DNA of 9,421 nt from an uncultured Collinsella sp. (GCA_900553165.1 USCN01000037.1:1-9421); one strand, 5' to 3'. Shown: positions 1-6,278, counted from the first letter of the stretch. Translations and numbers: made by a program. Notes: generated from the letters alone by a model not told the origin.

Positions 1-363
1 ATTACCGTGCTCACGAGTATGAATCAGGATGCCTTGAGCGAGATCGGCGTTGAGTCTCCCGTGGCCGAGGAAGCCGCCCGTCTGGCAAAGCTTGCCCAGA
101 CCAACGGCATCGACGGCATCGTGTGCTCGCCGATGGAGGCTCACGACATGCGTGAGCTGCTGGGTCCTGATGCCCTGATCGTGACTCCGGGTGTGCGTCC
201 GGTGGGCGCCGCCCTTGGTGACCAGTCCCGCGTGGCGACGCCTTCCCAGGCTATCGAGCGTGGCGCAAGCCACATTGTGGTGGGCCGTCCCATCACCGGT
301 GCCGACGATCCGGTTGCCGCCTTTGACGCCATCGTCGCCGAGCTGGTCGAAAACGTCGCGTAA
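1..363 (+). CDS. pyrF: Orotidine 5'-phosphate decarboxylase, C-terminal part (start lies outside the window)
   Basis: This enzyme decarboxylates OMP to UMP, the last step of de novo pyrimidine synthesis, in the cytoplasm. The 120 residues visible are the C-terminal half of a type I PyrF. The ITVLTSM strand comes first, then the phosphate-gripping VTPGVRP loop (about bases 178-201), then GDQSRVATP, and finally the GRPIT phosphate-binding motif (about bases 286-300), followed by the terminal helix. The order and spacing match the family. The catalytic Lys/Asp motif would be upstream of the window. The frame is open from base 1, so the apparent GTG at base 7 is an internal Val, not a start. The gene ends in TAA, and the next gene is 239 bases away behind its own likely promoter, so pyrF is probably the last gene of an upstream pyrimidine operon (inference). 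Confidence 0.96.
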   Translation: MTVLTSMNQDALSEIGVESPVAEEAARLAKLAQTNGIDGIVCSPMEAHDMRELLGPDALIVTPGVRPVGAALGDQSRVATPSQAIERGASHIVVGRPITGADDPVAAFDAIVAELVENVA

Positions 364-408
364 AAGATTCCCCTAAGTCACCACTTTTGGGTCTCATTAG
401 CACAAAAT

Positions 409-466
409 AGCCCCTGTGCCTGCGTAAACTTTCCCATCCTTTGTGTGGAATCGCAGGTCAGGGGCT
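409..466 (+). terminator. Long imperfect GC-rich hairpin after pyrF: weak terminator or structured RNA
   Basis: AGCCCCTG (409-416) pairs with CAGGGGCT (459-466), and CCTGCG (419-424) pairs with CGCAGG (452-457); a TG/T internal loop separates the two stems. Inside, TTCC (about 431-434) can pair with GGAA (about 447-450) with small interruptions, which makes a nearly continuous 58-base hairpin. It begins 45 bases after the pyrF stop, so termination of the pyrF transcript is the simplest role. The T tract that should follow is poor (CTTAACTTT), so this is not a standard intrinsic terminator. A dispersed intergenic repeat or a small RNA are alternatives. Confidence 0.4.
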
Positions 467-485
467 TAACTTTGGGCGCAGTATA

Positions 486-514
486 TTGCACTTTTTGCGG
501 GTATCGTCTAACCT
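486..514 (+). promoter_or_regulatory. Possible upstream sigma-70-type promoter for mihF
   Basis: TTGCAC (486-491) and TAACCT (509-514) are 17 bases apart. Each hexamer matches consensus at only three positions, though TTG and TA...T are the most conserved ones. A transcript from here would start near base 521 and would carry the 525-565 dyad as a 5' hairpin. The match is weak, and the extended -10 at 550-558 is an alternative or additional start. Confidence 0.28.
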
Positions 515-524
515 ATGGAGCCGC

Positions 525-565
525 AATTAGGCATTTTGTACGTTCTACGTGCTAAAATGCCAATT
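525..565 (+). promoter_or_regulatory. Interrupted palindrome spanning the likely mihF promoter (candidate operator or leader hairpin)
   Basis: AATT (525-528), GGCATTTT (530-537) and ACGT (540-543) are mirrored by ACGT (547-550), AAAATGCC (554-561) and AATT (562-565), around a three-base centre. That gives 16 complementary pairs in 41 bases, with small offsets (one base A529 on the left; GT against GCT in the middle). The right arm covers the extended -10 element, so a dimeric repressor bound here would block transcription. If transcription begins upstream, the same bases form a 5' leader hairpin. Self-regulation by the mihF product is one possible reading but is not shown by the sequence. Confidence 0.5.
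550..558 (+). promoter_or_regulatory. Extended -10 promoter element for the mihF-gmk-rpoZ-thiI operon
   Basis: TGCTAAAAT contains the TGn extension followed by TAAAAT, a five-of-six match to TATAAT. No good -35 hexamer lies 16-18 bases upstream (GGCATT at 530-535), which is usual for extended -10 promoters. Transcription would start near base 565, giving a leader of about 38 bases to the mihF ATG. Confidence 0.55.
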
Positions 566-592
566 ATTGAATCAGATATAACCCAACTATTT

Positions 593-597
593 GGAGG
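593..597 (+). promoter_or_regulatory. Ribosome binding site of mihF
   Basis: GGAGG ends five bases before the ATG at 603. It fixes the start there. An in-frame TTG at 591 would put the site inside the coding sequence and is rejected. Confidence 0.85.
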
Positions 598-602
598 TAC
601 GA

Positions 603-911
603 ATGGCACTCCCTCAGCTTACCGACGAGCAGCGCAAGCAGGCTCTTGAGAAGGCTGCCGCCGCACGTCACGCCCGCGCTGAGCTTCGCGAGCAGATCAA
701 GAAGGGCGAGAAGTCCCTCGAGTCCGTGCTCAACTCCGATGACCCCATCGCTTCCCGCATGAAGGTTTCCACCCTCATCGAGTCTCTCCCCGGTTATGGC
801 AAGGCCAAGGCCGCCAAGATCATGGAGGAGCTCGGTATCTCCGCTACTCGTCGCGTCCAGGGCCTCGGCGTCCGTCAGCGCGAGCAGCTCCTCGAGCAGC
901 TGACCAAATAA
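603..911 (+). CDS. mihF: Actinobacterial integration host factor (mIHF), nucleoid-associated DNA-binding protein
   Basis: This 102-residue basic protein is of the mycobacterial IHF family, which is unrelated in fold to E. coli IHF. The family bends and compacts DNA and supports phage integration and chromosome organisation. Residues 1-45 form a highly charged helical arm rich in Lys, Arg, Glu and Ala. Residues 55-100 are the compact domain, with the conserved VSTLIESLPGYGKAKA segment (helix-turn-helix of the S13/H2TH type) and RRVQGLGVRQREQLL near the end. Length matches the family. The start is the ATG after GGAGG. The stop codon abuts the gmk start without a gap. A gene of this family directly before gmk and rpoZ is the order known in Mycobacterium, which supports both the identity and an actinobacterial origin. 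Its promoter region contains a large dyad. Confidence 0.95.
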   Translation: MALPQLTDEQRKQALEKAAAARHARAELREQIKKGEKSLESVLNSDDPIASRMKVSTLIESLPGYGKAKAAKIMEELGISATRRVQGLGVRQREQLLEQLTK

Positions 912-1481
912 GTGAGCGCTCAGGATTCCAAGCTCTTTGTGATTTCTGGACCGTCAGGCGCAGGCAAGGGTACGCTCGTCACTCGTGTGCGCGAGCGCCG
1001 CTCGAACCTGGGTCTGACGGTTTCGGCTACCACGCGAGCACCACGCAAAGGTGAGGTCGACGGCGTCAACTATTTTTTTCTGACGCGCGAGGAGTTCGAC
1101 CGCCGCGTGGCAAACGGTGAGTTTGTTGAGTGGGCCGAGGTCCACGGTAACTGCTACGGCACGTTGGTGAGCGAGGTCACATCCAAGCTCGCCTCGGGCT
1201 CGTCTCTGATTTTGGAGATCGATGTCCAGGGCGCCCTGCAGGTGAAGGAGCGTTTCCCCGAGGCCGTGCTGATCTTTATCAAGCCGCCTTCGCTTGAGGT
1301 GCTCCGCGAGCGTCTGGTCGGTCGCGGTACCGAGACGCCCGAGACGATTGAGCTGCGTATGGCAAACGCCGCCGATGAGCTTGCCCTTGCCGACCGCTAC
1401 GACGACGTCGTGGTGAATGACGATCTCGACCGCGCGACCGATGAGCTCGTTCGCGTTCTCGATATGCATGAAAGGATCTGA
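912..1481 (+). CDS. gmk: Guanylate kinase
   Basis: The enzyme phosphorylates GMP and dGMP to the diphosphates with ATP, a required step of purine nucleotide supply. The 189-residue protein is slightly shorter than most family members but complete. The P-loop is GPSGAGKGT (residues 13-21). The GMP-binding segment SATTRAPRKGEVDGVNYFF (38-56) contains the typical TTR and the Tyr of the GMP site. EFVEWAEVHGNCYG (about 71-84) and EIDVQGA (about 100-106) are the remaining signatures. The start is a GTG immediately after the mihF TAA with no clear Shine-Dalgarno sequence, so translation is probably coupled to mihF. In some bacteria, notably Bacillus, Gmk is directly inhibited by (p)ppGpp; whether this one is cannot be told from sequence. 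A run of seven T (1073-1079) lies in the Tyr-Phe-Phe codons. Confidence 0.98.
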   Translation: MSAQDSKLFVISGPSGAGKGTLVTRVRERRSNLGLTVSATTRAPRKGEVDGVNYFFLTREEFDRRVANGEFVEWAEVHGNCYGTLVSEVTSKLASGSSLILEIDVQGALQVKERFPEAVLIFIKPPSLEVLRERLVGRGTETPETIELRMANAADELALADRYDDVVVNDDLDRATDELVRVLDMHERI

Positions 1482-1486
1482 GGTCC

Positions 1487-1768
1487 GTGTCCGTTGTAAA
1501 GCCTTGCATTGACGATCTTCTGGAGAAGACCGATCACAACCGCTTCCTGCTCGCTTCGCTTGCCTCCAAGCGCGCCTGCGACATCAATAGCATGCTGCGT
1601 GGCCAGCACAACCGCGTGCTTGCCGTCCAGGATGTCGATGACATCACCATCGGGCTTTCCGGTGCCGATACCATCTCGATGGCTATGGACGAGATTGTCG
1701 ACGGTGACATCTCTTACGACGAGGCCCGTTACGAGAAGGCGCTCGGCCACAAGGTTGCTGAAGCCTAA
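1487..1768 (+). CDS. rpoZ: DNA-directed RNA polymerase omega subunit
   Basis: Omega is the small subunit that wraps the C-terminal tail of beta-prime and helps RNA polymerase assembly and stability. The 93-residue product carries the family core: IDDLLEKTDHNRFLLASLASKRACDIN near the N-terminus (start IDDLLEKT, then the ASKRA helix that contacts beta-prime), then a middle part with VLAVQDVDDITIG, and an acidic C-terminal segment DEIVDGDISYDEARYE. The start is GTG, chosen because AAAGGA (1471-1476), inside the end of gmk, is well placed upstream and no better start exists. Only five bases separate it from gmk, and its TAA abuts the thiI ATG. The gmk-rpoZ pairing is common across bacteria. Confidence 0.95.
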   Translation: MSVVKPCIDDLLEKTDHNRFLLASLASKRACDINSMLRGQHNRVLAVQDVDDITIGLSGADTISMAMDEIVDGDISYDEARYEKALGHKVAEA

Positions 1769-3013
1769 ATGGCGGCTCGCGTCTGCCTGGTCCACTATCA
1801 CGAGGTTGGACTGAAGGGCAAGAACCGCGCACATTTTGAGCATATCCTCATGGATAACATCAAGGCGGCCTTGGCCGCCTTTTCCGTGAACGCCGTGTCT
1901 CGAATTTCCGGTTATATCCTCGTGACCTTTAACGAACATCAGGCCGACGAGGCGGCGCGTGTCATTCGCACCGTTCCCGGCGTTGCCCGTGTGTCTTTGG
2001 CGTATCACACCAACCGCGACCCGCAGGAGTACTGCGCCGCCGCCGTGAAGGCGCTGCGCGAGTTTGGTTCCTTCGATTCGTTTAAGGTGCACGCCAAGCG
2101 CTCCAATACTGACTATGAGCTCACCTCGATCGATATCAATCGTCAGGTGGGCGAGGTACTGTGTGAGGCCTTCCCCGATAAAAAGGTTCAAATGCACGAC
2201 CCCGATGCAATGGTGCACGTACTGGTGGTCCAGGGTAGCGTTTACGTGTACGCACGCTCCGAGCGCGGCGTGGGCGGTCTGCCGGTGGGTTCTGCCGGCA
2301 AGGTCGTGACGCTGCTGTCCTCGGGTATCGATTCTCCGGTGGCGACCTGGATGCTCGCGCGCCGCGGCGCGGTTTGCGTGCCGGTACATTTCTCCGGTCG
2401 TCCGCAGACGCCCGATACGAGTGAGTATTTGGTGCAGGATATCATCCGTGCGCTTGAGCCGGGTGTCCAGATCGGCCGCCTGTACGTGGTGCCGTTTGGC
2501 GACTGCCAGCGTGAGATTTCGGTCACCTGCCCCAGCAACCTGCGTGTGATCATGTATCGTCGCATTATGTATTCGGTTGCCGAGCGCATTGCGCACATCG
2601 AGGGCGCCAAGGCCATCGTTACGGGCGAATCGCTTGGGCAGGTTGCCTCCCAAACGCTTGAGAACATCATGGCCGTCAACGAGGCCGTGAAGATCCCCGT
2701 GTTCCGTCCTCTCATCGGTTCGGACAAGCAGGAGATCATTGCGCGTGCCCAGGAGATCGGCACGTTCGATATCTCGACTGAGGCCGCTCCTGACTGCTGC
2801 ACGCTGTTTATGCCGCGCCGTCCCGAGACGCACGCTAAACTCGATGCCGTGCATGAGGCCTGGGATCTGTTTGATCACGAGGAGATGATCGAGCGCCTGC
2901 TCAAGCAGACCGAGTACATCGACTTCGAGAGCAACACGTATAAGGCCCCTAAGACCTTAAAACGCAAACATTCGGAGCTTGCTCCGCGTGAGATTTACCA
3001 AGATCACGAGTAA
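1769..3013 (+). CDS. thiI: tRNA 4-thiouridine synthase ThiI (without rhodanese domain)
   Basis: ThiI adenylates uridine 8 of tRNA and replaces its oxygen with sulfur to make s4U, a near-UV sensor base; in some bacteria it also supplies sulfur for the thiamine thiazole. The 414-residue protein has the N-terminal ferredoxin-like and THUMP region (to about residue 170) and a PP-loop ATP pyrophosphatase domain with SSGIDSPVA at 184-192. It also has the conserved DCC pair (Cys343, Cys344) in the APDCCTLFMPRRPETHAK region; the second Cys corresponds to the position used for catalysis in E. coli. The C-terminal rhodanese domain of the E. coli enzyme is absent, as in Bacillus, so sulfur must come from a separate cysteine desulfurase. 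The ATG directly follows the rpoZ TAA with only a distant AAGG, suggesting translational coupling. It is the last gene of the operon, before a strong terminator. Confidence 0.97.
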   Translation: MAARVCLVHYHEVGLKGKNRAHFEHILMDNIKAALAAFSVNAVSRISGYILVTFNEHQADEAARVIRTVPGVARVSLAYHTNRDPQEYCAAAVKALREFGSFDSFKVHAKRSNTDYELTSIDINRQVGEVLCEAFPDKKVQMHDPDAMVHVLVVQGSVYVYARSERGVGGLPVGSAGKVVTLLSSGIDSPVATWMLARRGAVCVPVHFSGRPQTPDTSEYLVQDIIRALEPGVQIGRLYVVPFGDCQREISVTCPSNLRVIMYRRIMYSVAERIAHIEGAKAIVTGESLGQVASQTLENIMAVNEAVKIPVFRPLIGSDKQEIIARAQEIGTFDISTEAAPDCCTLFMPRRPETHAKLDAVHEAWDLFDHEEMIERLLKQTEYIDFESNTYKAPKTLKRKHSELAPREIYQDHE

Positions 3014-3023
3014 ATTTGTGCAT

Positions 3024-3056
3024 AGACCGACGGTGCGCCTGCATCGTCGGTCTTTT
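3024..3056 (+). terminator. Strong intrinsic terminator of the mihF-gmk-rpoZ-thiI operon
   Basis: AGACCGACGGTGC (3024-3036) pairs with GCATCGTCGGTCT (3041-3053) through 13 pairs, one of them G-U, around the four-base loop GCCT. The stem runs straight into TTTT (3053-3056). It begins ten bases after the thiI stop. All features of a Rho-independent terminator are present. Confidence 0.92.
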
Positions 3057-3128
3057 GCTATCTGGGCATTTTGCGGCTAAGTGTTCATTTGCTGACGTGT
3101 GCCTGAATAAATGGACAGATTTGTGCAA

Positions 3129-3171
3129 GGTTTTGGTCGGTTTTTGGTTTGACCGCTAAAACCGGTTTTGG
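3129..3171 (+). promoter_or_regulatory. GGTTTTGG repeats and 12-base palindrome upstream of comEA (candidate operator/promoter)
   Basis: GGTTTTGG occurs at 3129-3136 and 3164-3171, with the near copy GGTTTTTGG at 3139-3147. AAAACCGGTTTT (3158-3169) is a perfect palindrome with a central CG pair, the shape of many LacI-family operators. Alternatively, GGTTTTGGTC (3129-3138) can pair with GACC and AAAACC (3151-3154, 3158-3163), forming a hairpin that excludes the palindrome. TTGGTC (3133-3138) and TAAAAC (3157-3162), 18 bases apart, could be the comEA promoter, in which case the palindrome overlaps the -10. The remainder of the 3014-3226 gap shows no gene besides the terminator. Confidence 0.4.
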
Positions 3172-3213
3172 AGCGTGGCAGTTGCAGGGCTTTTTTCCTG
3201 ACACGATGGTGTT

Positions 3214-3219
3214 GGGAGG
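3214..3219 (+). promoter_or_regulatory. Ribosome binding site of comEA
   Basis: GGGAGG lies seven bases before the ATG at 3227. It decides the start over the in-frame TTG at 3149 and ATG at 3206, neither of which has a comparable site. Confidence 0.8.
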
Positions 3220-3226
3220 TTTTGCT

Positions 3227-3940
3227 ATGGCGCAGCGCGAACAACACGAACGGGTCAAACGGATGGACCGCTTGGCGGACAAGCTGCTCGGTCATAAGGC
3301 AGCGGTGATGGCGATACTGGTCGTCATTGCGATGGCGAGCGGCTTGGCGATGGCGAACCTTGGCGGCGGTGCCGGCGGCGTGTCGTTTGAGCGCACTGAC
3401 GGTTCAGGCTCGTTGGCGGAGCCGGGATCCGGCGATGCCTCGAGCGGAAAGACATCCGAAGGCTCTTCACCTAAGGCGTCTGCCGCGGCAGAGGTTTATG
3501 TCGATGTTGATGGCGCCGTTGCGTCGCCCGGTGTATATCGCCTCAAGGACGGCGCGCGGGTTGCTCAGGCGATTGATGCCGCCGGCGGGCTGGCGCCCGA
3601 GGCAGACATTACGGGGCTCAATCGGGCATCTAAGGTCACTGATGGACAAAAAATCCACGTTCCAACGGTAGGGGAGCAGCAGGTGTCCATTGCGGAAGCC
3701 GGTGTTGATGGTGGGACTTTCGCATCATCGGGCGTGAGTGGCGCAACAGGCCTGGTAAACATCAATACGGCAAGTGCGGCGGAGCTGCAGACGCTCTCTG
3801 GCATCGGCCCCTCCATGGCACAGTCGATTATCGATGAGCGGACAAAGAACGGTGCTTTTGCCTCGGTTGACGATCTGATGCGTGTATCGGGAATCGGCGA
3901 GAAGAAGCTTGCCAAAATCAAAGATTGCATCTGCGTATGA
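3227..3940 (+). CDS. comEA: Competence protein ComEA, membrane-anchored DNA receptor
   Basis: ComEA binds double-stranded DNA outside the cytoplasmic membrane and passes it to the ComEC channel. The 237-residue protein starts with a short basic cytoplasmic tail, then one membrane anchor (about residues 25-45). A Gly/Ser/Glu-rich linker (46-88) is followed by an SLBB domain (about 89-150, with VDVDGAVASPGVYRL and the AGGL motif). The end is a tandem helix-hairpin-helix DNA-binding domain (about 176-237) with LVNINTAS, LSGIGPSMAQSI and VSGIGEKKLAKI. Domain order and length fit Gram-positive ComEA. The anchor lacks a cleavage site, so the protein should face outward while tethered. Its stop overlaps the comEC start as ATGA, so the two are co-translated. 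The upstream gene is separated by a terminator, so comEA likely has its own promoter. Confidence 0.94.
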   Translation: MAQREQHERVKRMDRLADKLLGHKAAVMAILVVIAMASGLAMANLGGGAGGVSFERTDGSGSLAEPGSGDASSGKTSEGSSPKASAAAEVYVDVDGAVASPGVYRLKDGARVAQAIDAAGGLAPEADITGLNRASKVTDGQKIHVPTVGEQQVSIAEAGVDGGTFASSGVSGATGLVNINTASAAELQTLSGIGPSMAQSIIDERTKNGAFASVDDLMRVSGIGEKKLAKIKDCICV

Positions 3941-6240
3941 GCGCGACCGAGCGCGAGCATGTGATGCCTCCGCGGCCCCTGATTCCGTGGACGATGGCCC
4001 TGTGTGCCGGCATGTGCATGAGCTGCGCCTTGGTGCTCAACGTGGCCGCTGATGCGCTGCTGAAGGAGCAGGCGCCGGCGGTCGGGCCGCTATGGGCCAT
4101 TCCCGTTACGGCGGCAGTATTCGTTGTGCTGGCTCACTCTTGCGCGCGGCTTGCCCCTTTGAAGCGGTGGCTGTATGCCGCGTCCGTCGGTCTCGTGGCG
4201 GGAGCGGTCGTCTCGGCGTGGTGGGCTGTGGGCGCGCTAAGCGCCTCGAAGGCGCTCGACGGTCGAGCGGCAAGCAGCCTCGAGTTTGTCGTGCAGGGTG
4301 ATCCATCCATAAACGACGACGTGTATTCCTATACCTGCGAGGCGCGCGCGGACGGTAAGAACTTGGCAACGGTTCGCCTATCGTGTGACCGCGAGCTCAA
4401 GGTAGGGGCGCACGCGCGTGTTATCGGTCGCGTTTCACGTTTTGAGAACGATGCGTATGGACGATCGCGCGTGCTCCGGGGCGAGGTGCGCAAGGTTAAA
4501 GCCGTTCGAGTTGTGTCGGTCGATGAGGGCTCTCCGGGGCTGCTGCTTCGGCTGCGAAATGGGTTGCTTGCGTCCATCGCGCCTGCGACCGACCCGGCGC
4601 GTGCACTCATAGCCGGTGTCGTCTGCGGTCGTTCGGCCGAGCTGCGCGCCCAACCGGCGGGCGACTGGTTTTCGGTGACGGGAACGGCGCATCTTATCGC
4701 CGTCTCGGGCAGCCATTTGGCTATCGTGGGGTTTGTAATCGAGGGTGTATTGCAAAAGACTCGGTGCTCACGTGGTCTTCAGCGGGCGATATTGGCGATA
4801 ACGCTTGTGGGCTACGCTGCTTTTACGGGCGCGTCTCCCTCGGCCGTGCGCGCGTGCTGCATGGTGTTCACGACGCTTGTCGTAAACGGCGCGGGGCGTC
4901 GCCGGCACGGCGCATCGGCACTCTTCGCAACCATGTCCATCTTTGTGCTACTGCGGCCGACGGTGCTGTTCGAGATGGGCTTTCAGCTTTCATGCGCCAG
5001 CGTCTTTGCCATCCTGTGCTTTTGCCCGTACGCCACCTACGCTTTGGGTGAGCTGGGTGTGCCATCGGGTATTGCCAGTGTGCTTTCCGTCACACTGTGC
5101 TCGCAGTTGGCGACACTTCCCATTACCATTCCTGCCTTCGGTACGTTCTCGCTCATTGCTCCGCTGGCAAATGCGGTCATCGGTCCGGTGGTGAGCGTAC
5201 TGCTTGCTGTGTCCATCGTGCTGGTTCCCTTTTCGCTCGTGGCACCGTTGCGGACTTGGGCGCTCGTTGTGCCCATGATTGCCGCCCGTTGCGCGCTGTT
5301 CTTCGAGCAGCTGTTTGCCGCCGTGCCGGGTGCATCTGTGAGCGTGCCGCCCGATAGCATGTGGATTTACCTAGTGCCGTGTTTGCTGGCGGTTCTGCTG
5401 GTCTGGTGGCCGCGTCCCCGTGCGCGTCCTATGGCGGTGGGGCTTGCATGCCTGGTGCTCTTGGCTGCGATTCCGTACGTCTATTGGGACCGATACGCGC
5501 CGCCCGCGGTGACGGTGCTCGATGTTGGCCAGGCCGATGCGATTCTTATCCGCCAGGGTGGCGCAGTGGCACTCGTCGACTGCGGGCTCGACGAGCGTGT
5601 GGTGGCGGCGTTGGCTCGCAATAACGTGCACCACATCGATGCCGTCTTTGTGACGCATTGGGACGAGGATCACTGGGGTGGTCTGCCTGCCGTGCTCGAA
5701 CAGTTTTCGGTCGGAACGATTGCCGTGGCGGCGGATGCGCTGGAGGATGCTCCTGCCGAGGTATTGAACCGACCTGGCGTGGAGTATCGGCAGGTGTGCC
5801 GTGGGGATACGGTCGACATCGGCTCTTTTTGCGCCCGCGTGGTGTGGCCATTCGAGTCCGTGGATGGCGAGGGAAATGAGGACTCGCTTGTCCTGTTGCT
5901 CTCTTATGTTCAGGAAGGCAAGGGCCTGCGCATACTCCTCACCGGTGATGCCGAGCTTGACCAAGAACGGGAATTCGTGCAGGAGGTGGGGGATATCGAT
6001 GTCCTTAAACTTGGGCATCACGGCTCTAAGGTTTCAGTTGATGGTGAGTTGCTGGACGTCCTGAAGCCCGAGCTTTCCCTCGCGAGCGCGGGCGAGGGGA
6101 ATCGATACGGCCATCCGTCCGATGCCTGCATCGATGCCGTTAAGGAAGCGGGCGGTGTGTTCGCGTGCACCATCGAACACGGCGACATTACCGTCACGCC
6201 GACTGCGAATGGCTTTGCGATGCGATGCCAGCGACCGTGA
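3937..6240 (+). CDS. comEC: ComEC/Rec2 DNA uptake channel with metallo-beta-lactamase-like domain
   Basis: ComEC forms the inner-membrane pore through which one strand of transforming DNA enters. The 767-residue product is full length for the family. N-terminal membrane segments (about 15-105) are followed by a soluble OB-like region (about 110-190). The multi-span Competence domain (about 210-500) contains the signatures HLIAVSGSHLAIV, TGASPSAVRA and FQLSCASVFAI. The C-terminal metallo-beta-lactamase domain (about 520-767) has the metal-binding HWDEDH (His574, Asp576, Asp578, His579), LLTGDAE (Asp671) and KLGHHGS (His694, His695). All expected metal ligands are present, so the domain may degrade the non-transported strand, as proposed for this family. 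The start is the ATG overlapping the comEA stop. A TTG at 3925 is in frame but less likely. Confidence 0.96.
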   Translation: MSATEREHVMPPRPLIPWTMALCAGMCMSCALVLNVAADALLKEQAPAVGPLWAIPVTAAVFVVLAHSCARLAPLKRWLYAASVGLVAGAVVSAWWAVGALSASKALDGRAASSLEFVVQGDPSINDDVYSYTCEARADGKNLATVRLSCDRELKVGAHARVIGRVSRFENDAYGRSRVLRGEVRKVKAVRVVSVDEGSPGLLLRLRNGLLASIAPATDPARALIAGVVCGRSAELRAQPAGDWFSVTGTAHLIAVSGSHLAIVGFVIEGVLQKTRCSRGLQRAILAITLVGYAAFTGASPSAVRACCMVFTTLVVNGAGRRRHGASALFATMSIFVLLRPTVLFEMGFQLSCASVFAILCFCPYATYALGELGVPSGIASVLSVTLCSQLATLPITIPAFGTFSLIAPLANAVIGPVVSVLLAVSIVLVPFSLVAPLRTWALVVPMIAARCALFFEQLFAAVPGASVSVPPDSMWIYLVPCLLAVLLVWWPRPRARPMAVGLACLVLLAAIPYVYWDRYAPPAVTVLDVGQADAILIRQGGAVALVDCGLDERVVAALARNNVHHIDAVFVTHWDEDHWGGLPAVLEQFSVGTIAVAADALEDAPAEVLNRPGVEYRQVCRGDTVDIGSFCARVVWPFESVDGEGNEDSLVLLLSYVQEGKGLRILLTGDAELDQEREFVQEVGDIDVLKLGHHGSKVSVDGELLDVLKPELSLASAGEGNRYGHPSDACIDAVKEAGGVFACTIEHGDITVTPTANGFAMRCQRP

Positions 6241-6248
6241 CGACGTCG

Positions 6249-6278
6249 TTGGCGTGTGGTGGGCCCCTGGGCTAGAAT
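6249..6278 (+). promoter_or_regulatory. Likely promoter of holA
   Basis: TTGGCG (6249-6254) and TAGAAT (6273-6278) are 18 bases apart; the -10 matches consensus at five of six positions. Transcription would begin near 6285, about 34 bases before the holA ATG. A perfect palindrome ACGACGTCGT (6240-6249) abuts the -35, but it is short and may be chance. No terminator is visible after comEC, so holA may also be read from the comEA-comEC transcript. Confidence 0.5.

Noticed and set aside
515..649. 44-codon ATG frame starting before mihF and overlapping its beginning
   Set aside because: It has no Shine-Dalgarno sequence, reads through the palindrome and the mihF ribosome binding site, and its product resembles nothing; conservation would be needed to revive it.
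954..1469. 171-codon open frame on the minus strand opposite gmk
   Set aside because: It is an antisense shadow of a clear guanylate kinase and has no motifs of its own.
1397..2878. 493-codon open frame on the minus strand opposite thiI and rpoZ
   Set aside because: It lies antisense to well-supported genes, its translation is a low-complexity His/Arg/Gly/Leu-rich sequence typical of the complement of GC-rich codons, and it has no recognisable domain.
3180..3200. T6 run at 3191-3196 as an intrinsic terminator before comEA
   Set aside because: No stable hairpin precedes it; only three pairs (AGC/GCT) can be drawn.
3149..3226. N-terminal extension of ComEA from TTG 3149 or ATG 3206
   Set aside because: It has no ribosome binding site, would run through the palindrome and promoter region, and places 26 odd residues before the basic tail and membrane anchor. 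GGGAGG before 3227 is decisive.
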